Of a stretch of DNA of 64,000 nt, positions 38,574-47,645 are shown in pieces. The notes beneath the pieces were generated by a model. It was given only the letters and a program-made list of their open reading frames with translations. It was not told the DNA's origin and did no database searches. Source of the DNA: Pontibacillus salipaludis (GTDB lineage Bacteria; Bacillota; Bacilli; Bacillales; BH030062). The DNA lies in NCBI RefSeq assembly GCF_014642405.1, contig NZ_BMIN01000002.1:248001-312000 (forward strand), read 5' to 3'. The translations under genes and the position numbers were made by a program. Within the stretch, counting starts at the first letter, position 1; every line of letters starts with the position of its first letter.

Positions 38574-39485
38574 GTGATCAGTATAGAGAATATCAGTAAA
38601 CAGTATGAAGCAATAAAAGCATTGAATCATATTAGTTTTAAGATTGACGAAGGCACATGCTTTGGGCTAGTCGGACCCAATGGGGCTGGCAAATCCACAC
38701 TGATGAAAATCTTATCTGGAATACTACTAGACTTTAATGGAGACATTCACGTTAAAGACTGGAAGGTTTCTACGGACCGGATAAAGATTAAGCAGCAGAT
38801 CGGATATATTCCCCAGGAAATTTGCTTAGAGGAAACGTTGACAGCTCAGGATAATCTAATACTTTTTGGCAACTTATATGGGCTAAAGGGAAAAGAATTA
38901 CAGATTCGAATGGAGGAAGTACTACAACAGATCGGCTTAAAAGACAGAGCGAAGGATAAAGTCATAACGTTTTCAGGCGGTATGAAGCGTCGACTGAATA
39001 TTGGCTGTGCGCTTTTACATAAACCGAGCATTGTTATCATGGATGAACCTACTGTTGGCATTGACCCACAATCACGAAATTCGATCTTCTCCATTATTCA
39101 TCAACTGAAGGCTGAGGGGAGCACAATTATTTACTCAAGCCACTATATGGAGGAAGTCGAGCAGCTGTGTGACAGTATTGGTCTCATTGATAAGGGGAAG
39201 CTCATGGAGTTCGGGCGGATGGAAGAGTTGTTAGAGAAGTACGCAAAGCCCTCATTATTTATCTCCGGGGAGAGCATTGAGACCGAGATGCTTCAACGCT
39301 TTGGGGAGGTAGAATCGAAAGGCCATGGCTACCTACTCAATAGTGAACAACCACTTCTTACTTTAGAGAATTTGGTGACACACTGCCGAGAACATAGTTT
39401 AGAGCCACGCAGACTCGAACTATACCACCCTAGATTAGAGGATATATTCTTCAATTTAACCGGCACCCAATTAAGAGATTCTTGA
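38574..39485 (+). CDS. ABC transporter ATP-binding protein
   Basis: This 303-residue ATPase has Walker A GPNGAGKST (near residue 34), signature FSGGMKRRL (near 130), Walker B IVIMDEPTVG (near 150) and the switch histidine in YSSHYMEE. A C-terminal extension of about 80 residues is typical of ABC-2 exporters of drugs, Na+ or antibiotics (NatA/CcmA-like). It starts at GTG behind AAAGGAGAA and is followed by its permease. Confidence 0.9.
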   Translation: MISIENISKQYEAIKALNHISFKIDEGTCFGLVGPNGAGKSTLMKILSGILLDFNGDIHVKDWKVSTDRIKIKQQIGYIPQEICLEETLTAQDNLILFGNLYGLKGKELQIRMEEVLQQIGLKDRAKDKVITFSGGMKRRLNIGCALLHKPSIVIMDEPTVGIDPQSRNSIFSIIHQLKAEGSTIIYSSHYMEEVEQLCDSIGLIDKGKLMEFGRMEELLEKYAKPSLFISGESIETEMLQRFGEVESKGHGYLLNSEQPLLTLENLVTHCREHSLEPRRLELYHPRLEDIFFNLTGTQLRDS

Positions 39486-39502
39486 GAAAAGGAGGAACAG
39501 AT

Positions 39503-40246
39503 ATGTGGGCAATCGCTCGTACTGAACTGAAAAAGACGATTCAGGATAAAGGACTATGGTTTTGGACATTTGTTCTACCGGTTATTTTTATTGTTGCGTT
39601 TGTAGCAATTTTTTCTGGAGATGAGAGCCAAAGTTATAAAGAAGTCGTGACTCAGATTATTCCTGGTTATACAATCATGTTTGCTTTCTTTATCATGATT
39701 TCAATGGTTATTGCTTTTGTAAAAGATAGAGAGCGAGGGATGGTTGCAAGGATAGCTAGCACACCTCTATCGACCCATCACTATTTTTTCGGCAAATGGC
39801 TGCCATTCATCATTATCGTACTTATTCAAATTGCGGTTTTGTTCGGATTTGGTGTCGTTGTCTATGACCTTCCGCTCGGAAATCCTTTAGCTCTTATTCT
39901 ATTATCCTTGGCTCTCGCGTTTATCGTGACCGGATGGGGCATGGCCATGGCTGTAATTGTCAAAACGGAAAACATGGGCATTGCCCTAACACAGATTCTC
40001 GCCTTAGGTGGAGCATTGCTCGGTGGACTTTGGATGCCAGTCGAATTTATGCCTGAAGTCGTCCAAAACATTAGTAAAGCCTTGCCTCAATACTGGGCGC
40101 TACAAGGATACAAAGAAGTCATTCTCTCGAGCGGTGGAATAGCCGACATATGGTTGAACATGCTGATCTTAGTCTTAGCAGGCTTGGCTGGTGGTGTCAT
40201 CGCTCTACTTTCTTATCCTCGTTTCTTACGACAATCGAGAAGCTAA
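39503..40246 (+). CDS. ABC-2 type transporter permease
   Basis: This 247-residue membrane protein has about six spans and an N-terminal RTELKKTIQDKG stretch typical of ABC-2 permeases. The EFMPEVVQNISKALPQYW loop near residue 195 is the conserved ABC-2 signature region. The ATG at 39503 follows AAAGGAGGA; an upstream in-frame ATG overlaps the ATPase stop and has no site. It pairs with the preceding ATPase; the exported substrate is unknown. Confidence 0.88.
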   Translation: MWAIARTELKKTIQDKGLWFWTFVLPVIFIVAFVAIFSGDESQSYKEVVTQIIPGYTIMFAFFIMISMVIAFVKDRERGMVARIASTPLSTHHYFFGKWLPFIIIVLIQIAVLFGFGVVVYDLPLGNPLALILLSLALAFIVTGWGMAMAVIVKTENMGIALTQILALGGALLGGLWMPVEFMPEVVQNISKALPQYWALQGYKEVILSSGGIADIWLNMLILVLAGLAGGVIALLSYPRFLRQSRS

Positions 40247-40262
40247 TGTTCCATTCAAATAG

Positions 40263-40288
40263 CCCCCAGGCAGGAGCCCTGGGGGTTT
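40263..40288 (+). terminator. Intrinsic terminator of the ABC operon
   Basis: CCCCCAGG / CCTGGGGG stem with a 7-nt loop, ending in TTT; it lies 17 bp after the permease stop. Confidence 0.75.
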
Positions 40289-40326
40289 AAGTAATAGATA
40301 AAACTGATCCAATACCTTACATATTG

Positions 40327-40602
40327 TTAGTTCGTTGGGAGTCCTTTAATAACAAAGTCTACACCTTCGCCTGATTCTTGTAAGTCTAATTCAATGTCTT
40401 TTGCTACATCTTGCATAGAAGATTCAATGGAAACCCGAATTCCGTTAACCTCTGTAATATAATCGGATTCAGCTGGCTCTTCAAGCCCAAGCCCAAGCTG
40501 AGTTCCCCCACACCCTCCTGCAGCAAAAAACCTAAGATTTGACGACTCTTCTTCATCGATTATTTGAAGGAGTTGCTCTTTTGCTTCGTTTGAAATTTTC
40601 AT
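40327..40602 (-). CDS. HesB/IscA-like protein with a single cysteine
   Basis: This 91-residue protein has the IscA/HesB fold text: the N-terminal MKISNEAKEQL, a glycine-rich AAGGCGGTQLGLGLEEP near residue 28 and VDFVIKGLP at the end. A-type Fe-S carriers have a later C-x-C pair, which is absent here, so cluster binding must differ or be lost. It is like small HesB-like proteins common in Bacillaceae. The ATG is behind GGAGAG; monocistronic. Confidence 0.8.
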   Translation of the reverse strand: MKISNEAKEQLLQIIDEEESSNLRFFAAGGCGGTQLGLGLEEPAESDYITEVNGIRVSIESSMQDVAKDIELDLQESGEGVDFVIKGLPTN

Positions 40603-40698
40603 TTCGATCTCTCCTATCTATGCTTTTCATTTTGAATATACTCATATTTGTGCTGACTATGATCTCTCTCCCATATAAGCCCCCTTATGTGGAAGGCA

Positions 40699-41141
40699 CG
40701 AAGTTGAGAGAATGCTCCCGTTTGCTCAAATTGAGAATAAGGTGATTCGGGAAATCACTCGCTTTCCGCGGCGAGCTGGGAAGCCTCCTCGTTCGCTACG
40801 CTCTCTGTGGGGTCTCCCCTAGGCTCTTACTGCCGCAGGAGTCTCGCAATTTCCCGAACCACCTTTGCCAAATATAGAGGGAACGGAAGCATGCTACGTA
40901 AGGGGACGGATAGTTGAATCACCACCATACTAGAGCTGAGGAGGACGTTATACATCTTCAGGTAAGGGGGGCTGGGGAACGGGGAGACTCCTACGGGAGA
41001 AAGAGGTCGACGAGACCCCGGAACGAACGAAGTGAGTGAGGAGGCTCGGCAGCTCGCCCGTGGAAAGCGAGTCGTTCCCCAGACCCCCCTAACACTCAAT
41101 AAACGTAACGGCCCCACACACAATAAAGTGTTTCAACTTCG
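40699..41141. repeat. Paired MITE-like hairpin repeat, copy C
   Basis: The outer ends are a perfect inverted repeat CGAAGTTGA (40699-40707) / TCAACTTCG (41133-41141). Inside lie unit C1 (40714-40890, inner arms AAGGTG-TTCGGGAAA / TTTCCCGAACCACCTT) and unit C2 (40902-41115, ends GGGGACGG / AACGGCCCC). Both carry the GAGACT-, AGCTCGCC- and GAGGAGGCT-type core in opposite directions. Open frames through it are not genes. Confidence 0.8.
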
Positions 41142-41364
41142 ATTCTTCATGATTACTGCCCTATTCTTGGGGGAAACACTGAAATTTTAACATATATTGA
41201 AAGAAGCGTCTTTGTTAAAACATTTGGTTCCCTTGCACTTTTCGCCGGATACTATTAAAGTATATAATGATGGATTTCTATTGAAAATGGAAATCATTTA
41301 GAAAAACATTTTCACTTTTAACTTTGGGAACGTGTTTTCCCTTAAGGAAAGGGTTCAGATATAT

Positions 41365-42363
41365 ATGAAAGATAATTTTTGGCATGAGTTGCCGCGGCCG
41401 TTTTTTGTTTTAGCACCAATGGAAGCTGTAACGGATGTCGTTTTTCGTCATGTCGTAAGTGAAGCTGCAAGACCTGACGTGTTTTTTACAGAGTTTACGA
41501 ATACAGAGAGCTTTTGCCACCCAAGAGGAAAAGACAGCGTACGTGGGCGTTTAACGTTCACGGAAGATGAGCAGCCAATCGTGGCCCATATCTGGGGAGA
41601 TAAGCCAGAAAACTTCCGACAAATGAGTATCGGTATGGCCGAGATGGGGTATCGTGGAGTCGATATCAATATGGGCTGCCCTGCGCCTAATGTCGCAACA
41701 AAAGGAAAAGGTTGCGGATTAATCCGTCGTCCAGATGTTGCAGCAGAAATCATCCAGGCTTCTAAAGCAGGAGGACTTCCTGTAAGCGTGAAGACCCGCT
41801 TAGGTTATACAGAAGTAGATGAATGGCACGACTGGTTGAGGCACCTGTTAGAACAGGATATCGCTAACCTTTCCATCCATCTTCGTACGAAAAAAGAAAT
41901 GAGTAATGTAGACGCTCACTGGGAGCTGATTCCAGAGATTAAGAAGCTTCGTGACGAAGTTGCCCCTGATACGCTTCTGACCATCAACGGGGATATTCCT
42001 GACCGTCAGAAGGGTCTTGAACTAGTTGAAAAGTATGGAGTTGACGGTGTAATGATCGGGCGAGGAGTCTTCCATAACCCGTTCTGCTTCGAAACAGAGA
42101 AGAAAGAGCATACCAGCGAAGAGCTACTTGATCTTCTACGTTTACAGCTTGATCTTCATGATAAGTATTCAGAAGAACTAGAGCCACGTCTCTTCAAACC
42201 ACTTCGCCGCTTCTTTAAGATTTACGTTAAAGGCTTCCGAGGAGCGAGTGAGTTACGAAATCAACTAATGAGCACTGAATCTACCGATGAAGTTCGTGCC
42301 TTACTTGATGAGTTTACAGAGAGTAATGGAGTGGAAGAAGAAAAAGGTTTTTCTATTTCTTAA
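41365..42363 (+). CDS. tRNA-dihydrouridine synthase
   Basis: This 332-residue FMN enzyme reduces uridines in tRNA. It has the N-terminal [13 protein letters not shown], the [12 protein letters not shown] segment (near residue 95) and the catalytic cysteine in GKGCGLI (near 107). The FMN-phosphate site region follows in LTINGDIPD and [13 protein letters not shown]. The ATG at 41365 is chosen because the Dus N-terminus begins close to it; a GTG at 41332 would add 11 residues. It stands alone between copy C and a terminator. The tRNA position modified is not known. Confidence 0.9.
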   Translation: MKDNFWHELPRPFFVLAPMEAVTDVVFRHVVSEAARPDVFFTEFTNTESFCHPRGKDSVRGRLTFTEDEQPIVAHIWGDKPENFRQMSIGMAEMGYRGVDINMGCPAPNVATKGKGCGLIRRPDVAAEIIQASKAGGLPVSVKTRLGYTEVDEWHDWLRHLLEQDIANLSIHLRTKKEMSNVDAHWELIPEIKKLRDEVAPDTLLTINGDIPDRQKGLELVEKYGVDGVMIGRGVFHNPFCFETEKKEHTSEELLDLLRLQLDLHDKYSEELEPRLFKPLRRFFKIYVKGFRGASELRNQLMSTESTDEVRALLDEFTESNGVEEEKGFSIS

Positions 42364-42406
42364 ATACATTTCGCTCTCTTCCATTCAAACTAATACTTTA
42401 AATACG

Positions 42407-42444
42407 AAAAGAGAGGAAAGCCATTTAGGTCTTCCTCTCTTTTT
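42407..42444. terminator. Bidirectional terminator between dus and msrA
   Basis: AAAAGAGAGGAAAG and CTTCCTCTCTTTT form a long stem with one bulge, with T runs both ways between convergent genes. Confidence 0.82.
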
Positions 42445-42456
42445 CATTGGACAAGC

Positions 42457-42927
42457 TTACTTGTATTTCCTTAATAATTCTTTCGGAATATGACAATAAT
42501 CATCTGGACATTTGGTTAGCCGATCTTGATGCTCTTCCGCACTTCTCACATAGTTTGTAAGAGGTAAAACTTCCACCACGATACGATCAGCGTCCTCTCT
42601 CTCCCTTATAAACGCTTTCGCTTCGTCCAAATGTGCAGGGTTCTCACTATACACACCCGTTCTATATTTCACCCCAACATCTTCTCCTTGTTGATTTAGA
42701 CTGTAGGGATCAATAATTTCAAAGAAATACTCCATCAATTCATTTACGTTTACAATTTCCGGATCAAATGCTGTTTTAACACATTCTGCGTAGCCGTCAT
42801 AATCACCGTCTAGTGTATAACTCGTTCCGTTCGCTCTCCCCGCTTCTGTTGACGTAACTCCGGGCAATGTTTTAATGAATTCTTGTACACCCCAGAGACA
42901 TCCACCTGCAAAATAGACTGTTTCCAT
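42457..42927 (-). CDS. msrA: Peptide methionine-(S)-S-oxide reductase
   Basis: This 156-residue MsrA repairs oxidised methionine. The catalytic cysteine is in FAGGCLWGVQEF at residue 9-10, followed by conserved VKTAFDPEIV and PYSLNQQGEDVGVKYRTGVY. It is shorter at the N-terminus than E. coli MsrA but typical of the compact Gram-positive form. The ATG follows AGAGGTGA. It is the last chromosomal gene before the integrated element. Confidence 0.93.
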   Translation of the reverse strand: METVYFAGGCLWGVQEFIKTLPGVTSTEAGRANGTSYTLDGDYDGYAECVKTAFDPEIVNVNELMEYFFEIIDPYSLNQQGEDVGVKYRTGVYSENPAHLDEAKAFIREREDADRIVVEVLPLTNYVRSAEEHQDRLTKCPDDYCHIPKELLRKYK

Positions 42928-42985
42928 AGTGACTCACCTCTTTATTTAAGCAATACTTTGTTTTATTCCTTAATCTACTCACTAT

Positions 42986-42999
42986 TTATGGTACGGTTC
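42986..42999. repeat. Attachment-site direct repeat, left end
   Basis: TTATGGTACGGTTC is repeated exactly at 55288-55301. Read on the minus strand together with its flank it encodes RGEPYHK-stop, the same C-terminus as RlmH, so this is the displaced original 3' end of rlmH. Confidence 0.85.
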
Positions 43000-43100
43000 C
43001 CCGCGTAGTAAACAAACACAAAGTAATAAATAGTACTCTTATTTATATATCAATATGATGATTATAATAGCAAAAAGAAGCATGTCTGTTCATGCTTCTT

Positions 43101-43979
43101 TTAAAATTTATCTAATATATCTTGTGTGTTTTCTATGATAGATGGAAGTTCCTTCGATACTTGATCCACATTGTTAAATGTTCTCATGTTGAAAGCTTTA
43201 CTTAATGTTCCATTTATCGTGTTGAGAGCCGCTTTTATCCTGCTTTGCTTTGGATTCTCTTCCTGAAGTGTTTCTTCTAAATCTTCAACTTGTTCATTTA
43301 TGTCATTCTTATCTTTCGGTTCAGTAAGGTGTGGGATAATATCTCTAACACTAATCAGGAGTTGTTGAAGTTCTCCTATACCAGCACTGTTTACATTTTG
43401 TTGAACATTTGAGCTATGATTATTTTGCTGTAAGTTAGTTATGGGAGCATTAAAAGTATTATATTGCTGCATATATGGAGAAGGGGTATTATTTTGTGAA
43501 CGTTTACCAACAAAATCTTTTAATCTTTCCGCAGCATTGTTAATATCAATCATATCACCAGTCATATCGGATCCTTCAACGTACAATTTCTCTACTGGCC
43601 TAAAATCATTTTTCCAGTATGGTTTGTATTCACTTGCGTGCCAAACCTTACGGTGGCTTCTATAGAATCTCCCAGCATTTTGTCCAATATTCTTTAATAA
43701 ATTAACATGGTATTCTTGAATTTCAGAATCTATTCCATCTAAGACATCTTTTAGATCTTGGATGGCCGTGATAAAGAATGAGTATAGATTCCTACAACTA
43801 ATTAAAAAGTCAATATCAACTTCCACACTAAGACTACCAGTATCAATTTCCCTAATAGTTTCTTCAAAAAGATCACTTACACCTTTTATATCCTTTTTCC
43901 AATTACTCAATTCCTTTACTACTTCGCTCAACGGCTGCGTTGAAAAGTCCGTACTGCCAGTAAAAGCACCTCTTGCCAT
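43101..43979 (-). CDS. Hypothetical protein with Asn/Gln-rich linker
   Basis: This 292-residue soluble protein has a helical N-terminal domain (about 1-165) and an N/Q-rich linker (about 168-200, NNTPSPYMQQYN, QQNNHSSNVQQNV). The helical C-terminal domain (about 203-292) contains ELQQLLISVRDIIPHL. That C-terminal plan, a QQN-type linker followed by a short helical bundle, recurs in bacterial stress or phage-sensing proteins, but I do not recognise a named family. It has a good AAGGAGAT site. It lies downstream of the Kiwa-like pair on the same strand, separated by 430 bp. Confidence 0.7.
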   Translation of the reverse strand: MARGAFTGSTDFSTQPLSEVVKELSNWKKDIKGVSDLFEETIREIDTGSLSVEVDIDFLISCRNLYSFFITAIQDLKDVLDGIDSEIQEYHVNLLKNIGQNAGRFYRSHRKVWHASEYKPYWKNDFRPVEKLYVEGSDMTGDMIDINNAAERLKDFVGKRSQNNTPSPYMQQYNTFNAPITNLQQNNHSSNVQQNVNSAGIGELQQLLISVRDIIPHLTEPKDKNDINEQVEDLEETLQEENPKQSRIKAALNTINGTLSKAFNMRTFNNVDQVSKELPSIIENTQDILDKF

Positions 43980-44406
43980 AAATAATCTCCTTAATAGATA
44001 CTAGTTTACCTCCCAACCATTATATCAATAAATTCTCGATAATATGAGAATTGTATCGATTTTAAAGTAATGGGGAGGAAAATATATTAGTTATACTAAA
44101 CTGATTCAAAATTAGACTTGCAAATGAAAGGATAGACGAATTTAGTCGGGGGACGAACTTTCATTACTTTCTGTTACGGGGGCTATTAGAGCGTAAACCT
44201 AGAGGGAAAGACCTCGGGATAGTACAAAACAACTTAAAGACTATTTTACTGACTTGGGGATAACGTACTTACCCAAACCCATATAACCCATAATATTACG
44301 TTCCTCAGAATTGAGCTGTCATTTATTATCTCAAGATGTAAATCAATTCATTACCCTCAGTTTCTCTTCAAGTAATATAGATGGTGATATAGGTTTAACT
44401 TAAGAA
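43980..44406. other. Gap with possible gene remnant
   Basis: Most of this 427-bp gap has no gene. Around 44138-44255 a plus-strand frame without a start reads HYFLLRGLLERKPRGKD and then stops, which resembles part of a decayed transposase-type gene. The local base composition is richer in G than the rest of the element. The family could not be assigned. Confidence 0.25.
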
Positions 44407-45054
44407 TTAATCGTTAAATGGAGAAATATAAAATACATTTCCTACAATTTGCTTGGCTCTAAATTTGTTATCCATATCGATGTTTTTGTTAAAAGTAATT
44501 ACGTAAACACTCTTTCTTAATTGTGGATTACTCTCTTCTTCTTGTCTCGTATGTTCTGATATCACTGCTTTAAAAACGTTCCTATTTGAAATAAAGAATA
44601 CGGGGCAAACGCTAATAGTGTTAGTTTTTACATAAACCCCGATTATTATGAATATAAATAAAAGAGAGATCCATAGATTCATAATAGAAGCATAATCAAG
44701 AGATACTAAGGGTAAAAGTAAGCTTATTAAGAAGAAAGAATAATCATTTACGTTTAAACTTTCATAATTTCTAACAACTACCTCTTTCCCGTAAGAACCT
44801 GCTTTCAATTTTTCATCAATTCTACTAAACAAAAAAGAAACAACTCTTCTATACAAAAAAATAGTAAAGACAACTATAAATATGATGATAAGTGTATCAA
44901 ATTGGTTTTTAGAAAGATATTCTTTAATATATAGAGCTAAAGAAGTATTTTTAAAATAGTCATTTCCATCAATAAACCGATATAACATTATTATTATAAA
45001 GGGGAGGTATGCAGATATCCAAATAAGGTATTGCTCTTTTTTTCCCCATATCAT
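44407..45054 (-). CDS. kwaA: Four-span membrane protein, KwaA-like (Kiwa defence)
   Basis: This 215-residue protein has four predicted spans (about 9-27, 52-70, 105-119, 125-142) and a soluble C-terminal tail of 70 residues. The tail begins NTISVCPVFFISNRNVFKA and ends in a beta-rich KQIVGNVFYI. The topology and the directly upstream DUF4868-type gene match KwaA, the membrane half of the Kiwa anti-phage system. KwaA and KwaB form a membrane assembly that senses phage at the membrane. The gene follows kwaB by 39 bases behind GGGAGTGA. Identity rests on topology and context, not on a motif. Confidence 0.55.
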   Translation of the reverse strand: MIWGKKEQYLIWISAYLPFIIIMLYRFIDGNDYFKNTSLALYIKEYLSKNQFDTLIIIFIVVFTIFLYRRVVSFLFSRIDEKLKAGSYGKEVVVRNYESLNVNDYSFFLISLLLPLVSLDYASIMNLWISLLFIFIIIGVYVKTNTISVCPVFFISNRNVFKAVISEHTRQEEESNPQLRKSVYVITFNKNIDMDNKFRAKQIVGNVFYISPFND

Positions 45055-45093
45055 TTTTATTCACTCCCAAAATGAAGATAAAATGGTAATATA

Positions 45094-46131
45094 TTACTCG
45101 TAAGCCATTACAACTTTTACATCTTCAGTTAAAAAAGATTTCGCTATTTTATCAGTAAAAAAATGGATTAAAGGTGTTGGGCTCATATCTTCATTGTAAA
45201 TAATTTTATTATTTTCAGTATCAATATAATCAAATAATGTCCATAAAGATCCTATCTTGCGTTTGTATTCCTCTAACTCTTGAGTGTCATCAGGCGCATT
45301 CTCCCTAATTCTTAATAATTCAGCGCATCTATCAGAGAAATTAGATTCTAGGACTTCAATTGTTTCACGATCAATCTTTGCAATACTTCTTGAATAAATA
45401 AACGCTTTACATTTTTCTTCGAAATCCAATGGATTTGAATCATTGCCATTAAAGAAATCCATACCTGTGATTTCTGATAGTCTTTGATCTCTTTTACGAA
45501 TAATATGATCTCTATAATTAAAAGCATATTCAAAAGGTTTAATGTTAACTATAAAGATGTAGTTTTCAAGTATGAAAAAATCAATATTACCACCTATGTC
45601 CATCACAGGGTTGGTAACGAATGTATATTCATTTGAAGTTTTCAAAGCCCATTTCTTTTTAGAAGAACTCTTTTTTGTACCTCTATAATAACAAAAGTAA
45701 ACAGAAGAACCTTCATAAGTTAATTTTACTATTTGAAAGTTGGTTTGATCTTCTGGAAAGTCCTCTGAAGAATTTGCTAATTCACTTATCAAACCTCTTT
45801 TACGAGCCAATAAATCACTTGAATTATCTAAGTCAAACTTCATAAGTTGATCTTGCCTATTAATCTCATGATTGTATTGTCCGACATGGAATCGTTGAAC
45901 CACACCAGAGTCATCCTTTTTTAGTTCGTTTAATGATTTCACTATATGTTTTTTAAGCCACGATGTTACTTCAGGGCTTACAGATACTTCTTTAGATTGA
46001 TACAAGTTATCTGCATGTTTTTGTTTTCTAACAAGGTGAAAAGATAGACCAATACCACTTAAATTATTATCTTCTCCTACATCTAAACCGCTTAACTTCT
46101 GGATTATATTTTCTCCACTATTTAAATCCAA
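45094..46131 (-). CDS. kwaB: DUF4868 protein, KwaB-like (Kiwa defence)
   Basis: This 345-residue soluble protein fits the DUF4868 / KwaB family. A middle stretch FQIVKLTYEGSSVYFCYYRG is followed by a lysine-rich turn. The characteristic IDFFILENYIFIVNIKPFE segment lies near residues 183-200, before a helical C-terminus. KwaB is the cytoplasmic partner of KwaA. The start is set at the TTG at 46131, six bases after AGGGAGAGGG; the longer frame from 46152 begins before that site. Here kwaB precedes kwaA, the reverse of the order in the described E. coli system. Confidence 0.62.
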   Translation of the reverse strand: MDLNSGENIIQKLSGLDVGEDNNLSGIGLSFHLVRKQKHADNLYQSKEVSVSPEVTSWLKKHIVKSLNELKKDDSGVVQRFHVGQYNHEINRQDQLMKFDLDNSSDLLARKRGLISELANSSEDFPEDQTNFQIVKLTYEGSSVYFCYYRGTKKSSSKKKWALKTSNEYTFVTNPVMDIGGNIDFFILENYIFIVNIKPFEYAFNYRDHIIRKRDQRLSEITGMDFFNGNDSNPLDFEEKCKAFIYSRSIAKIDRETIEVLESNFSDRCAELLRIRENAPDDTQELEEYKRKIGSLWTLFDYIDTENNKIIYNEDMSPTPLIHFFTDKIAKSFLTEDVKVVMAYE

Positions 46132-46454
46132 AATATCCCTCTCCCTAAACAAAAAAATAATTCTTCCATATAACCCCTTGAATATACTTTAAAAAATGAA
46201 ATACATCTACATAAACCAATATTTAAAGATTTCACACTTGTTAAGACACTATGTAATAGGTTAATATTACCAAAAGCGCTTAAGTTTGTGAATTTATACG
46301 TGTTATTCTTTAGCATTAAAATCTAACCTGATATTTAGATCTATAGCTTTACATTAGTCACCAAGAAACATATACCTCTAAAAGTCTTTGATATGTAAGG
46401 TAAAAAGGTGTTCCCATATTATCAAGGAACACCACATATAAACTGATATATCAA

Positions 46455-47630
46455 TTATACTTTCTTTATTTCAATGAAGTTATATTCTTTTTGGGGAGTT
46501 AGGTATTGATTAAAAAAGTTAGGCTCTAAGTCTAACAATGAGGAAATCTTTGATAAATTTAAATTGAATTTATTTGATAAATCATAAGGGGTTATGACTT
46601 TTTTCTCTAGAACGTGTGTCATTAAGCTCCTTATTTTTCCTGGCTTTATAACATCAATTTCGTTATCTAATGGTTCATGCTTTACAAACCCATATCTTCT
46701 TAATAATGCATTGAAATGCCTATACTGCTGATATGACATTTGATTTAAGGAATAAACACGCTTTCCCATAGCAGCTATAGAAACATTCCATTTTCTTTTC
46801 AGATCTATATATGATTTAGGATTCGAAACCTTGCTAATAAACTGGATATCATTTAAAAACTCATCCTTAGGCAACAGAAAGCTTGCTGCAAATAAATGAG
46901 CTTCTTTTTCCATCTTATTATAGCTATTTTTATCAATAGCTTGAAAGTCTTCGTTATAGTGCATTACAAGATGGCCAAGTTCATGAGCTAAGTCAAAATT
47001 CCTTCGTACAGCAGTTTTATGATTACTATTAAGAACTATATACGGCCTATCATGAATAGTCCATGTACTATAACCATCTGTATTAACGTCCATGGGCTTT
47101 TCTAGCACAAATGCTCCATTCTTTTCTATATGGAAAATTAAATTGTTATTATAGGTTGAATTTAATCCCAATGTAACTCGTGCATTAGAAGCTAATTCCT
47201 CAATTATTTTCTCTTTATTGAAATTATCCTTATTAAAATGCTCTCCCATAATTCTTTGAGAATTGTTTCTCAAGGAGAGCAGTTTATTCGGTGGGTGTTT
47301 GATAGTCTTTTCAATATACACCAGAAGTAATTCTATTTGTTCAAGGTATGATTTTTCAGCATTAACTTTTTGCATATTGTTCTTCTCAATAGACCTATAA
47401 GCAATATGCTTTTCATTTACTATATTGAAAGCATTATTTTCCTGATAGAAGTATTTCGACTTCACATCAAAGATATTAGACAAGTTCAATATTATTTCCA
47501 TTTTAGGAGAGGTATAACCCTTTTCATATTGCCAGATTGCTTGCTCTGTGATGCCTAACTTTTGCGCTAATTCTGCTCTAGACATTTCATTCATAGAACG
47601 CAGATTAACGAGCTGTTGACCGACAAACAT
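46455..47630 (-). CDS. XRE regulator fused to ImmA/IrrE metallopeptidase
   Basis: This 391-residue protein has an N-terminal XRE helix-turn-helix (about 10-60, MSRAELAQKLGITEQAIWQYEKG) and a zinc peptidase domain with HELGHLVMH near residue 218. A further C-terminal region (about 290-391) includes a second HTH-like stretch. Such proteins cleave or inactivate a partner repressor or antitoxin. The ATG at 47630 follows AAGAGGAGG at 8 bp; a GTG nine bases upstream overlaps it. It begins 15 bases after its upstream partner ends and is cotranscribed with it. Confidence 0.82.
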   Translation of the reverse strand: MFVGQQLVNLRSMNEMSRAELAQKLGITEQAIWQYEKGYTSPKMEIILNLSNIFDVKSKYFYQENNAFNIVNEKHIAYRSIEKNNMQKVNAEKSYLEQIELLLVYIEKTIKHPPNKLLSLRNNSQRIMGEHFNKDNFNKEKIIEELASNARVTLGLNSTYNNNLIFHIEKNGAFVLEKPMDVNTDGYSTWTIHDRPYIVLNSNHKTAVRRNFDLAHELGHLVMHYNEDFQAIDKNSYNKMEKEAHLFAASFLLPKDEFLNDIQFISKVSNPKSYIDLKRKWNVSIAAMGKRVYSLNQMSYQQYRHFNALLRRYGFVKHEPLDNEIDVIKPGKIRSLMTHVLEKKVITPYDLSNKFNLNLSKISSLLDLEPNFFNQYLTPQKEYNFIEIKKV

Positions 47631-47645
47631 GGTTTGCACCTCCTC

